NCBI RefSeq assembly: GCF_947503385.1 | Contig: NZ_CANNDO010000001.1 | Span: 1-64,000 of the forward strand | Direction: 5' to 3' | Length of the DNA: 64,000 bases | Origin: an uncultured Tateyamaria sp. | GTDB taxonomy: Bacteria; Pseudomonadota; Alphaproteobacteria; Rhodobacterales; Rhodobacteraceae | In this document: in pieces, positions 39,037-47,526 of the stretch | Layout of the letters: every line of letters begins with the position of its first letter | How positions within the stretch are numbered: position 1 is the first letter of the stretch | Made by a program: the position numbers and the translations under genes | Notes under the pieces: generated by a model | What the model was told of the DNA's origin: nothing | Seen by the model: only the letters and a program-made list of their open reading frames with translations | Databases searched by the model: none

Positions 39037-39060
39037 GGTCGGCAAAATGCCCACCCTACG
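39037..39060 (-). repeat. Dispersed palindromic repeat (GTAGGGTGGGC type), copy 3
   Basis: Read on the minus strand, CGTAGGGTGGGCATTTTGCC and GACC, with one mismatch in the stem, lies in the 274-bp gene-free gap between xthA and the LRR gene (38823-39096). The rest of that gap shows nothing I can support. Confidence 0.55.
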
Positions 39061-39096
39061 CACGATGGCGGGGGGAGGCGCGGCAGGATGCGCCGG

Positions 39097-39885
39097 TCAG
39101 AGGTCGAAGGTCGCAAAGACCGGCGCGTGGTCGCTGGGTTTTTCCCAGCCGCGCGCGTCGCGCAGGATGCGGCTGGAATGTGCGGCGTTCGAGATGTCGG
39201 GAGTGGCCCAGATGTGGTCCAGCCGACGGCCCTTGTCCGCGGCGTCCCAATCTTTGGCGCGGTAGCTCCACCAACTGTAGAGCAGCCCGTCGGGGATGTC
39301 CTGACGGGTGATGTCCACCCATTTGCCCGCATCCTGAGTTTCGGCGAGCGCTTCGACCTCGATGGGTGTGTGGCTGACGACCTTGAGCAATTGCTTGTGG
39401 CTCCAGACGTCATCCTCGCGGGGGGCGATGTTGAGATCGCCCACGAGGATGGATTTTTGCGGCGCTTCGGCGTGGAAATGGTCACGCATGTCGGTGAGGT
39501 AGTCGAGTTTCTGGCCGAATTTCTCGTTCTTGTCGCGGTCCGGCACATCGCCGCCTGCGGGGACGTAGAAATTGTGGATGGTGACGCCGTTTTCCAGCCG
39601 TCCGGCGATGTGGCGGGCATGGCCGAGACCGGCGAAATCGAAATCGCCCGCCTCTTTGATCGGGGTTTTGGACAGGATCGCGACGCCGTTATAGCCCTTG
39701 TCGCCGCGCGCCACCATGTGCGGATAGCCTATCGCCGCAAAGCCGTCGCGGGGGATTTTGTCCACCGGGCTTTTGCATTCTTGCAGGCAGAGCACGTCCG
39801 GCCCCTGTTCGGCCAGCAGCTTGAGCACGATGGGTTCGCGCAGGCGGACGGAGTTGATGTTCCATGTGGCGAGAGAAAAGGGCAT
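39097..39885 (-). CDS. xthA: Exodeoxyribonuclease III
   Basis: 262 residues of the EEP nuclease family. Catalytic motifs are TWNINSVRLR (metal-site Asn), CLQECKSPVDKIP (metal-site Glu), the Tyr region VTIHNFYVPAGG, VGDLNIAPREDDV (Asp/Asn pair), the region RRLDHIWATPD, and SDHAPVFATFDL with the catalytic Asp-His at the C-terminus. It cuts at abasic sites and trims 3' ends in base-excision repair. It is flanked by two orphan genes. Confidence 0.95.
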   Translation of the reverse strand: MPFSLATWNINSVRLREPIVLKLLAEQGPDVLCLQECKSPVDKIPRDGFAAIGYPHMVARGDKGYNGVAILSKTPIKEAGDFDFAGLGHARHIAGRLENGVTIHNFYVPAGGDVPDRDKNEKFGQKLDYLTDMRDHFHAEAPQKSILVGDLNIAPREDDVWSHKQLLKVVSHTPIEVEALAETQDAGKWVDITRQDIPDGLLYSWWSYRAKDWDAADKGRRLDHIWATPDISNAAHSSRILRDARGWEKPSDHAPVFATFDL

Positions 39886-39950
39886 CGGGCGCTCCGGATC
39901 AGGGTTCGGTGCGCCCTTGTTAGGCGGTTTGGCCCCGGGGGGCCAGATGC

Positions 39951-41477
39951 TCAGGCGGTGTAGACGACGAGGCCCGCGTAGCCCTGATAGAATGTGAGGC
40001 TGCTGGTGGCTTGGGCGAATGGTTTGGACGCGGTCACGTTGCGGACGATGGCAAAGGGGTTTTGCGAGGCAAGGCCAAGGAACGCGTCATGTCTGCCGGG
40101 GGGCATGTGGGTGTTCTGGCCGGAGTCATCAAAACCCACCCAGAGCATGTCCCCGCCCCAATCCGTGGGTTTGGACGGGTTCTTGAAGATGGGGTATTGC
40201 ATGATCAGCGGTTTGACGGACGCGACGCGTCCGGGGGAATTGCCGTGCACGAGCACTGCGATGGACAGCTTGAGCGCTTTGAGCCGTTTGGCGTCGGGTT
40301 TGGGGGGATTTTGCAGCGTGTAGCTGGGCGCGGCCTTGCGTGTGGATTTGGGCGCGAAATAGAGCACCACGTTGAGCTTGTCGCCCGCGACGTCTTTGGT
40401 TCGGAACAGCGCCTTGGTCCGTTTTTGGGGGCCGGAGTAGTGGAAGCCGTGATTGTCCCATCCGCTCAGCGGCGGGTAGCAGAGCACGGTCCAGGACAGC
40501 CATGGCCAGTGGCCCGACAGCATGGTCAGGGCGTTTTGCGCGCTGCGTTGCAGATTGCCGGCGTCGACGACCGTGGTGGAGATGCGTTCGTTGAAAAAGT
40601 CTTCGATGACGTCAGCGGACATTCTCGGGTCAAAGCACACGCGGGCCCAGCGGTCACAGGCGTCGGCGATGGCCTTGAGGCGGGCGGCGTAGGTGTCGGG
40701 GTACCTTTCGTCGCCAATGGTGTTTTGCGCGATTGTGATCGCTTGGGTTTGGGTGAGGGGTTTGCCTGCTTTGGTGGCCGCGATTTGAGCCTTGGCCACT
40801 TCGACGCCCACATGGGCGGTGACGGCGCGTTGGGCCATGTGGAGGTAGAAGCCGCCGATATCCATCAGCGCGACCGGATCGGCGTAGGTTTTCCGGTAGG
40901 TGAGCGCCAGCAGGTCGGTGCCCGTCTGGCCGGTCATGTAGGTCTGGATGGCGGTGACGGCGTCAGACAGATCATCGGTGCCGCGATTGGCGAGCGTCTG
41001 CAACTGCGCGCTGGTGTCCTTTTGGTCGCGACGCATTCTGGCGATGGTCTGCATGTCGCCAGAGACGGTGCGCACATGTGTGATGAACGCGGTTTCGAGC
41101 CCGATCTGCACCATGGCTTTTGACAGGTCGATGCTGAGCGCATTGAGCCGGTTGGAGATGCGCTTTTCCATTGCGCCCATCTGTTTGCCCAACGCCTGTA
41201 CCGCTTCGAGGATCTGGTCTTCGGTCGATTTGACGGGCACCAGCACCTGCAACACGGTCAGCGCAACGGACGCCGCCCCAAGGGCCGCCGACAGATTGGA
41301 GGCAAAGGACATCTTGGAGAGCAGCTGTTCCATGTCGGACATGCTTTTGCCCGCCTTTTCCAGCTTTTGCGCGGCGTCGACCCATGACTTGAGTTGCTTG
41401 GCCCCCTTGTCGGCATAGCCCACATAGGTTTTCGCGCTTTTGACAGCCTGACCCGCGGCTTGGTTCTGAACCGGCAT
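39951..41477 (-). CDS. Orphan 508-residue protein, possible helical pore-forming or effector-like protein
   Basis: I do not recognise this family. Residues 1-50 are charged and helical. Residues about 50-75 are hydrophobic (FASNLSAALGAASVALTVLQ). Then come long amphipathic helices (EDQILEAVQALGKQMGAMEK and RISNRLNALSIDLSKAMVQI) to about 330. From there the protein is strand-rich and aromatic (HWPWLSWTVLCYPPLSGWDN, MLWVGFDDSGQN) and ends FYQGYAGLVVYTA. The layout of a helical bundle with one central hydrophobic segment plus a beta domain resembles some alpha-pore-forming toxins, but this is an impression, not a match. The ATG at 41477 has GGGGGG upstream. No signal peptide and no partner gene are seen. 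Confidence 0.7.
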   Translation of the reverse strand: MPVQNQAAGQAVKSAKTYVGYADKGAKQLKSWVDAAQKLEKAGKSMSDMEQLLSKMSFASNLSAALGAASVALTVLQVLVPVKSTEDQILEAVQALGKQMGAMEKRISNRLNALSIDLSKAMVQIGLETAFITHVRTVSGDMQTIARMRRDQKDTSAQLQTLANRGTDDLSDAVTAIQTYMTGQTGTDLLALTYRKTYADPVALMDIGGFYLHMAQRAVTAHVGVEVAKAQIAATKAGKPLTQTQAITIAQNTIGDERYPDTYAARLKAIADACDRWARVCFDPRMSADVIEDFFNERISTTVVDAGNLQRSAQNALTMLSGHWPWLSWTVLCYPPLSGWDNHGFHYSGPQKRTKALFRTKDVAGDKLNVVLYFAPKSTRKAAPSYTLQNPPKPDAKRLKALKLSIAVLVHGNSPGRVASVKPLIMQYPIFKNPSKPTDWGGDMLWVGFDDSGQNTHMPPGRHDAFLGLASQNPFAIVRNVTASKPFAQATSSLTFYQGYAGLVVYTA

Positions 41478-41580
41478 GAGATGCCCCCCCTTTTTGTATT
41501 TGACACCGGACGGTAGACACATTGCGCCCGGTTTCCAAAACAAAAACCCTACGCATCCGTCTGCGCCCGCGTCAGGACCC

Positions 41581-41607
41581 AAAAAAAACCCGGGCATAAA
41601 GCCCGGG
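41581..41607 (-). terminator. Rho-independent terminator of the OmpR-type regulator gene
   Basis: On the minus strand a 7-bp stem GCCCGGG / CCCGGGC (41600-41606 with 41588-41594, loop ATAAA) is followed by a run of eight or nine T. It lies about 105 bp below the regulator stop. Confidence 0.9.
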
Positions 41608-41712
41608 CAAGTCCAACAGGGAGGTACATGGCTTGGCTCCGAAAGAACCGCTGGCCATGTGCAGCAATAGGTAAGTCCTAAACGACGCAGTTCAAGGCCG
41701 CTTTGACTCAGA

Positions 41713-42399
41713 TCAAGAGACCAGACGGTAGCCGCCGGATTCCGTCACAAGCAGGCGGGCATTGGACGGATCCGGCTCGATTTTCTGGCGCAGACGATAG
41801 ATATGCGTTTCCAGCGTGTGGGTGGTCACGCCTGCATTGTAGCCCCAGACCTCGTGCAGCAGTACATCGCGCGCCACCACGCCATCGGTTGAACGGTAGA
41901 GGAACTTGAGGATGTTCGTCTCTTTCTCGGTCAGGCGGATTTTGCGGTCGTCTTCGGTCACCAGCATCTTGACGCTGGGTTTGAACGTATAGGGCCCGAG
42001 GGTGAACACGGCGTCTTCGGATTGTTCGTGCTGGCGCAACTGGGCGCGGATGCGGGCCAGAAGGACGGGGAATTTGAACGGCTTGGTGACGTAGTCATTG
42101 GCACCGGCATCAAGCCCCAGAATGGTGTCGGCATCCGTGTCATGGCCCGTGAGCATCAGGATCGGCGATTTGACACCCTGTTTGCGCATCACGCGGCAGA
42201 GTTCACGCCCATCGGTATCCGGCAGGCCCACATCGAGGATCACGAGGTCGTAGATCGCCTCTTTGGCGCGGACCAGCGCGTCCTGGCCGTTGCCGGCCTC
42301 GAAGACGTCAAAGTCTTCGGTCATGATCAGCTGTTCGCTGAGCGCTTCGCGCAGGTCTTCGTCATCGTCTACCAGCAGGATTTTCTTCAATTGGGCCAT
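41713..42399 (-). CDS. OmpR/PhoB-family response regulator
   Basis: 228 residues. The receiver (residues 5-118) has KKILLVDDDEDLREALSEQL, the phospho-Asp in DLVILDVGLPDTDGRELC, Thr in ILMLTGHD and Lys in ANDYVTKPFKF. The winged-helix DNA-binding domain (about 130-226) has RLTEKETNILKFLYRSTDGV and GVTTHTLETHIYRLRQKIEP. All receiver catalytic residues are present, unlike in the regulator at 4617-5261. No histidine kinase is adjacent, so it is an orphan regulator here. The ATG at 42399 has AGGGAGG upstream. A strong terminator follows. Confidence 0.9.
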   Translation of the reverse strand: MAQLKKILLVDDDEDLREALSEQLIMTEDFDVFEAGNGQDALVRAKEAIYDLVILDVGLPDTDGRELCRVMRKQGVKSPILMLTGHDTDADTILGLDAGANDYVTKPFKFPVLLARIRAQLRQHEQSEDAVFTLGPYTFKPSVKMLVTEDDRKIRLTEKETNILKFLYRSTDGVVARDVLLHEVWGYNAGVTTHTLETHIYRLRQKIEPDPSNARLLVTESGGYRLVS

Positions 42400-42577
42400 G
42401 GGTCTGAACCTCCCTTTCGTCTTGCTAGGATACATGTGCGGGGCAGGCCCTTTCAGCAAGATTTAGCGGTTGTCTCTCACGCCCATGTGTCGCTTGGGCG
42501 TCAAATGTTTCAATTCGCGCGTGATTTGCTTATGTGGAGCCTCAAGACGCGGCTGCGTTGTAACATGGGACACCGGG

Positions 42578-43660
42578 ATGCCGTTGGGGCCAGACATCAT
42601 TGAAACCTTGGCCCGGGCGCGCAGTGACCTGCGCATGGGCGTGCCGGTGGTCATTGCCGGCGCTGTGCCTGTGCTGGCCGTGGCCGCCGAAACGCTGTCC
42701 GCGGCACGGCTGGAGGCGATGCGCGCCATGGGGCGCGATCCGGTTCTGGCGATCACCGCGTGGCGGGCCGAAACGCTCAAGGCGCGGGCCTATGACGGCG
42801 ATCTGGCGCGGATCGTCGTGGCACCCGACACCGGGCTGGCTGTGCTGCAAGCGCTGGCGGACCCCAAGGATGACCTTGCCACCCCGATGAAAGGCCCGCT
42901 GCGCAGCGCCCGCGATGGCGACGCCAGCGGCCATTTGGCGGCGATCCGGCTGTGCAAGGCGGCGCGGCTGCTGCCTGCGGCGTTCTGTGTGACGGTCGAT
43001 GCGCATGTCGCGGCGGATCACGGGCTGACCGTTGTCGATCTGGACGCAGCGCAGCCCCATTTGAACGCCCGCAGCCCGCTGCACCCGGTGGTGCAGGCCC
43101 GCCTGCCACTGGAAGTGTCCGAAGCCGGGCGTCTGCATGTCTTTCGCCCCGAGGACGGCGGTGAGGAACATTACGCGGTCGAGATCGGGCGGCCTGATCG
43201 TTCGAAACCCGTGCTGTCACGCCTGCATTCTGCCTGTTTTACCGGTGATCTGATGGGCTCGCTGAAATGCGATTGCGGCCCGCAACTGCGCGGCGCGCTG
43301 GCACAGATGGGGGCCGAAGGGGCCGGTGTGCTGCTGTATCTCAACCAAGAGGGGCGCGGCATCGGTCTTGCCAACAAGATGCGGGCCTATGCGTTGCAGG
43401 ATCAGGGATTTGACACTGTGGAGGCCAACCACCGGTTGGGGTTCGAAGACGATGAGCGTGATTTCCGGCTGGGGTCGGATATCCTGTCGTCTCTTGGATT
43501 TCGGTCAGTGCGTCTGATGACCAACAATCCGGCCAAGGTGGCGATGATGGAGGCAAGCGGCATCGCCGTTGCGGAGCGTGTGCCATTGAAAGTCGGCGAG
43601 ACGGCGCATAACCGCCTCTATCTGGCCACCAAGGCGGCGAAGTCCGGGCATCTGCTGTGA
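42578..43660 (+). CDS. ribA: GTP cyclohydrolase II with an N-terminal degenerate RibB-like domain
   Basis: About 360 residues, far longer than the roughly 200 of a single RibA. Residues 160-360 are GTP cyclohydrolase II: SRLHSACFTGDLMGSLKCDC gives the zinc cysteines, LYLNQEGRGIGLANKMRAY follows, and VRLMTNNPAKVAMM lies near the end. The first 150 residues (for example RARSDLRMGVPVVIAGAV, LCKAARLLPAAFCVTV) resemble a RibB fold without the usual acidic metal-binding motif, so that half is probably inactive. It begins riboflavin synthesis from GTP. The start at 42578 is my choice; the frame stays open to 42470. The next gene overlaps by GTGA. Confidence 0.9.
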   Translation: MPLGPDIIETLARARSDLRMGVPVVIAGAVPVLAVAAETLSAARLEAMRAMGRDPVLAITAWRAETLKARAYDGDLARIVVAPDTGLAVLQALADPKDDLATPMKGPLRSARDGDASGHLAAIRLCKAARLLPAAFCVTVDAHVAADHGLTVVDLDAAQPHLNARSPLHPVVQARLPLEVSEAGRLHVFRPEDGGEEHYAVEIGRPDRSKPVLSRLHSACFTGDLMGSLKCDCGPQLRGALAQMGAEGAGVLLYLNQEGRGIGLANKMRAYALQDQGFDTVEANHRLGFEDDERDFRLGSDILSSLGFRSVRLMTNNPAKVAMMEASGIAVAERVPLKVGETAHNRLYLATKAAKSGHLL

Positions 43661-44151
43661 CCCCGCATGATCTGGTCCTGACCCCGCGCGGGTTGCGGTT
43701 TGGCGGACGTGTCTTTCCCTACACCATCGGGCGGGGCGGGATCACCGGGCACAAGGCGGAGGGCGATGGCGCGACGCCGCGCGGTGTGCACCGGCTGGTG
43801 GGGATGCTGTACCGTCCCGACCGTATGGCGCGGCCTGCGAACTGGGCGGTGCCGATCCGGCCCGGCGATGTGTGGTCGGATGATCCGGGCGATGAGGATT
43901 ACAACCACATGATGCGCGCGCCCTATGCGCCCTCGCACGAGGTGCTGCGCCGGGCCGACCCGCTTTATGATCTGGTGATCCTGACGGACTGGAATTGGCC
44001 CTATGCGGTGCGCGGACGCGGGTCTGCGATTTTCATCCACCGGTGGCGGCGGCCCGGATATCCGACCGAAGGGTGCGTCGGCTTGCGCCCGGAGCACCTG
44101 CGCTGGATTGCGCCGCGCATCGGGTTCGAGACGCGGCTGGTCGTGCGCTAA
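43657..44151 (+). CDS. L,D-transpeptidase (YkuD-domain) family protein
   Basis: 164 residues with the YkuD catalytic motif AIFIHRWRRPGYPTEGCVGL: the His and the nucleophilic Cys are both present, near residues 129 and 142. GRGGITGHKAEGDGATPRG near the N-terminus is also typical. No signal peptide is visible, unusual for a cell-wall cross-linking enzyme, so export or substrate is uncertain. The GTG start overlaps the ribA stop as GTGA, so it is translationally coupled. Confidence 0.85.
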   Translation: MTPHDLVLTPRGLRFGGRVFPYTIGRGGITGHKAEGDGATPRGVHRLVGMLYRPDRMARPANWAVPIRPGDVWSDDPGDEDYNHMMRAPYAPSHEVLRRADPLYDLVILTDWNWPYAVRGRGSAIFIHRWRRPGYPTEGCVGLRPEHLRWIAPRIGFETRLVVR

Positions 44152-44179
44152 CCTGTCTGGCCCGCGCACATGACGGCAA

Positions 44180-44220
44180 CCCGGCCCTTCGGGGAGGATT
44201 TTTGGGGGACAGAGACGGGG
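44180..44220 (+). repeat. Dispersed GGACAGAGACGGGG-tailed repeat, copy 1
   Basis: A C/G hairpin (CCCGGCCCTTCGGGG) then a T-rich stretch, GGGGGACAGAGACGGGG. It lies between the L,D-transpeptidase and yggS genes. The other copy at 52137-52177 is nearly the same. It may act as a terminator. Confidence 0.65.
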
Positions 44221-44224
44221 ACGC

Positions 44225-44881
44225 CTATGCGGGTTTGACGCGCTCACCGAAGATGGCAGAGCCCACGCGGACATGGGTGGCCCCCAGCGCGATGGCCGTT
44301 TCGAAATCCGCGCTCATCCCCATGGACAATTGGTCGAGGCCATTGCGTTTGGCAAGTTTGGCCAACAGCGCAAAGTGCAGGCTGGCTTCCTCGTCGACGG
44401 GGGGGATGCACATAAGGCCGCGTAGGGGCAGGTCGAGGTCGCGGCAGGTTTGCACAAATGCGTCGGTGTCGGCGGGCATGACCCCGGCCTTTTGATCCTC
44501 TTCGCCGGTGTTCACCTGCACAAATAGGTCGGGGCAGGTGCCGATATCCTGCGCGAGGCGGGCCAGCGTGTTTGCCAGTTTGGGCCGGTCGACGGAGTGA
44601 ATGGCCTGAAACAGCTCCATCGCCTGCCGCGCTTTGTTGGTTTGCAGGGGGCCAATGAGGTGCAGGTCGATATTGTCGAAGGTGTCGCGGAACTGGGGCC
44701 ATTTGCCCGCAGCCTCCTGCACCCGGTTTTCGCCAAAGCAGCGGTGGCCCGCGTCCAGCACAGCCTCGACACGTTCGTTTGGCTGCACCTTGCTGACGGC
44801 GATGAGATGCACGGCACCGGGCGCACGGCCTGCGGCGGCTTCGGCGTGGCGGATGCGTTGGGTGATGTCGGTCAGGGACAT
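44225..44881 (-). CDS. yggS: YggS/PLPBP family pyridoxal-phosphate homeostasis protein
   Basis: 218 residues with an alanine-racemase-like barrel. The PLP Lys lies in LIAVSKVQPNERVEAVL, followed by FGENRVQEAAGKWPQF, DLHLIGPLQTNKARQAMELF, HSVDRPKLANTLA, and GLMCIPP, ending LSMGMSADFETAIALGATHV. It binds PLP and affects vitamin B6 and amino-acid balance but lacks racemase activity. The start at 44881 opens MSLTDITQRI. Confidence 0.93.
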   Translation of the reverse strand: MSLTDITQRIRHAEAAAGRAPGAVHLIAVSKVQPNERVEAVLDAGHRCFGENRVQEAAGKWPQFRDTFDNIDLHLIGPLQTNKARQAMELFQAIHSVDRPKLANTLARLAQDIGTCPDLFVQVNTGEEDQKAGVMPADTDAFVQTCRDLDLPLRGLMCIPPVDEEASLHFALLAKLAKRNGLDQLSMGMSADFETAIALGATHVRVGSAIFGERVKPA

Positions 44882-44933
44882 GGGCGTCGGGTCCTTGTGG
44901 CGGTGCGGTGCCCTTTAACTATGACTGTGGGAC

Positions 44934-44965
44934 AAAAGAAAAGGGGCGCGCCACTGGCACGCCCC
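44934..44965 (-). terminator. Terminator of porin 1
   Basis: On the minus strand GGGGCGTGCC / GGCGCGCCCC forms a 10-bp stem with one mismatch and a short loop, followed by TTTTCTTTT. It is nearly the same as the terminator after porin 2 (46204-46235). Confidence 0.85.
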
Positions 44966-44990
44966 GAATTCATCAGATGTCGGTCGGAGA

Positions 44991-45968
44991 TCAGAAGTTG
45001 AAGATCACACCGAGGTCGGCAACGGTGTTGCCGGAAGTGTTCTGGCCGATACCACCGCGCAGCGACACGCCGCCGCCCAGACCGTGACGGAAGCCGATTG
45101 CGACAACTTCGTCTTCGGCGTCGAGGCCGGAGTCGGAGAAGGCAAAGCGGATTTCAGTCGCGTCGGACACGTCATACTTGACCGAGAAACCGTACATGGT
45201 TTCGTCGTTGCTGTCGCTGTCGCCAACCAGGATCGAGAACGCGAACGCACCGATTTCACCGTCGAAGGAGATTGCCCAGAAGTCGTTGTCGAGCGTTACC
45301 GCGCCGCCAACCAAGTCTGTTTCTTCTTCGTTACCGAAGGCGGCACCCACGGAGTAGTTGCCAAAGTTGTAGCCCACACCGATCTGATATTCTTCACGGC
45401 TGGTTGCTGTACCGGCTGTTGTATCCTGAGCGGATGTGCCGTTGGTCACCGACGCTGCAACGGTGAAATCACCGACGGTGTAGCGCAGTTTCACTGTCGG
45501 CAGCGTTTCGCTGTCATCACTTGCAACGCCAAAGCCCGAAGCGGGGATGCCGTTGAATGCGGACGACTGTTCAGCGAACGATGTCAGACCAACGCCGTAC
45601 CCGTAGTAGTTCACCACGTCGCCGGAATCGATCACGTCGGACACGTTACCAACGTCCAGACGGAAGCCGTTCGTGGACATTGCAAAGCCAGCCGACGAAC
45701 GGCTTGCGATGTTGGAGTTGCCGTTGGCCTGATCGTCTGTCTGCCAGCGAATACGACCTTCGAATTCCAGGCCGTTGTCCGCGGTTGCAGTACCGGTCGC
45801 GGTCAGACGGAAACGCTGCTCGATGCGCATGTCATCGTTGCCAACTGTTGCGTCATTGCCTTCTTGGTAGAACAGGCCGAAACGGCCAAAGCCACCAAAC
45901 GTCACTTCCGCAGCTGCCATGCCGGATGTGGCGATCAGCGCGGTTGTAGCGAAGAGAACTTTTTTCAT
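44991..45968 (-). CDS. Outer-membrane porin (copy 1 of a tandem pair)
   Basis: 325 residues. A signal peptide (MKKVLFATTALIATSGMAAA) is followed by EVTFGGFGRFGLFYQEGND and a chain of amphipathic strands ending in ADLGVIFNF, whose terminal Phe is the usual beta-barrel insertion signal. It is a general diffusion porin of the Rhodobacter type. Residues 1-170 match porin 2 with about five changes, and the last 99 residues are identical; only residues about 170-226, a surface-loop region, differ clearly. The 25 or so bases before the ATG are also shared. Confidence 0.92.
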   Translation of the reverse strand: MKKVLFATTALIATSGMAAAEVTFGGFGRFGLFYQEGNDATVGNDDMRIEQRFRLTATGTATADNGLEFEGRIRWQTDDQANGNSNIASRSSAGFAMSTNGFRLDVGNVSDVIDSGDVVNYYGYGVGLTSFAEQSSAFNGIPASGFGVASDDSETLPTVKLRYTVGDFTVAASVTNGTSAQDTTAGTATSREEYQIGVGYNFGNYSVGAAFGNEEETDLVGGAVTLDNDFWAISFDGEIGAFAFSILVGDSDSNDETMYGFSVKYDVSDATEIRFAFSDSGLDAEDEVVAIGFRHGLGGGVSLRGGIGQNTSGNTVADLGVIFNF

Positions 45969-46203
45969 GAGTTTTCCCTCGGTTTTCTAGTCACGCACCC
46001 TGCGCGAAACATGCAATTATCATTTGACGGTACTTTTATTCAAAGGCACGCGTATCTCAATCGCCAATGCAGAAAGCCGATTGGATTTGGATGCGCGTGA
46101 TGCAGGGTGGGCACAGATTGCATCAGCGCAGGCGGAAATTCGCTCGAAAACGCCCTTGGCCGCCTCACTGACTTGCCATGTGCGAAACCGGGAAACGGCC
46201 AGC

Positions 46204-46235
46204 AAAAGAAAAGGGGCGCACCACTGGCACGCCCC
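46204..46235 (-). terminator. Terminator of porin 2
   Basis: GGGGCG-type stem (46213-46235) followed on the minus strand by TTTTCTTTT. It duplicates the porin 1 terminator. Between it and the porin 1 start, the gap 45969-46203 shows no gene; it holds the porin 1 promoter by position. Confidence 0.75.
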
Positions 46236-46259
46236 AAATCGTCGGATGATGATCAACTA

Positions 46260-47279
46260 TTAGAAGTTGAAGATCACACCCAGGTCAGCAACGGTGTTGC
46301 CGGAAGTGTTCTGGCCGATACCACCGCGCAGCGACACGCCGCCGCCCAGACCGTGACGGAAGCCGATTGCGACAACTTCGTCTTCGGCGTCGAGGCCGGA
46401 GTCGGAGAAGGCAAAGCGGATTTCAGTCGCGTCGGACACGTCATACTTGACCGAGAAACCGTACATGGTTTCGTCGTTGCTGTCGCTGTCGCCAACCAGG
46501 ATCGAGAACGCGAACGCACCGATTTCACCGTCGAAGGAGATTGCCCAGAAGTCGTTGTCCAGGGTCACAGCGGACGTAGCAACGCCACCGGCGCCGCCAG
46601 CCTCGGTGATTGTTGTGGTTTCTTCGTTACCGAAGGCCAAACCAACCGAGTAGTTGCCAAAGTTGTAGCCGAAGCCGATCTGGTATTCTTCACGCTCGGT
46701 GGTCACTGCGTCTGTGGAAGGCGCGGTAACGACCTGCTGCGAGGATGTGCCATCGGTGACAGATGCCGACACAGTGAAGTCGCCCATGGTGTAGCGCAGT
46801 TTCACTGTCGGTGTTGTTTCGCTGTCATCGCTTGCAACGCCAAAGCCCGAAGCGGGGATGCCGTTGAATGCGGACGATTGTTCAGCGAACGATGTCAGAC
46901 CAACGCCGTAACCGTAGTAGTTCACCACGTCGCCGGAATCGATCACGTCGGACACGTTACCAACGTCCAGACGGAAGCCGCCTGTGGACACAGCAAAGCC
47001 AGCCGACGAACGGCTTGCGATGTTGGAGTTGCCGTTGGCCTGATCGTCTGTCTGCCAGCGAATACGACCTTCGAATTCCAGGCCGTTGTCCGCAGTTGCA
47101 GTACCGGTCGCGGTCAGACGGAAACGCTGCTCGATGCGCATGTCATCGTTGCCAACTGTTGCGTCATTGCCTTCTTGGTAGAACAGGCCGAAACGGCCAA
47201 AGCCACCAAACGTCACTTCCGCAGCTGCCATGCCGGATGTGGCGATCAGCGCGGTTGTAGCGAAGAGAACTTTTTTCAT
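46260..47279 (-). CDS. Outer-membrane porin (copy 2 of a tandem pair)
   Basis: 339 residues with the same signal peptide, N-terminal strands and C-terminal FNF as porin 1. The variable segment (residues about 170-240) is longer by 14 residues, with insertions such as VVTAPSTDAVTTEREEYQIG and TTTITEAGGAGGVATSAV. The nearly perfect conservation of both ends, including silent sites over long stretches, indicates recent duplication or gene conversion. A porin with a different loop could have a different channel or a different phage receptor surface. Confidence 0.92.
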   Translation of the reverse strand: MKKVLFATTALIATSGMAAAEVTFGGFGRFGLFYQEGNDATVGNDDMRIEQRFRLTATGTATADNGLEFEGRIRWQTDDQANGNSNIASRSSAGFAVSTGGFRLDVGNVSDVIDSGDVVNYYGYGVGLTSFAEQSSAFNGIPASGFGVASDDSETTPTVKLRYTMGDFTVSASVTDGTSSQQVVTAPSTDAVTTEREEYQIGFGYNFGNYSVGLAFGNEETTTITEAGGAGGVATSAVTLDNDFWAISFDGEIGAFAFSILVGDSDSNDETMYGFSVKYDVSDATEIRFAFSDSGLDAEDEVVAIGFRHGLGGGVSLRGGIGQNTSGNTVADLGVIFNF

Positions 47280-47526
47280 GAGTTTTCCCTCGGTTTTCTA
47301 GTCACACGCCCTAACCGGGGAATCCGGCGAGGGGATGGAGGCTGTGTCACCCATTTGATGAACCATCTCAAGCAAGGCCTTTTGCGCCGTGGCAATTCCG
47401 GCAGGGGATGGTGCAGCAATGCCACAGTGCGCAATCACGGTGTGCAACAGCTTGTAATGCACCCGCCTTGCGAGGGCGCATCAACTTGTCTATCACGAGG
47501 CTCAGGCAAGAATGGTGGGACACCGG

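Noticed and set aside
42563-42577. A shared GGGACACCGG motif just before the ribA start (also before the DUF3576 gene at about 47516-47526) as a regulatory site
   Set aside because: Two short matches can arise by chance in GC-rich DNA, and both overlap the ribosome-site region.
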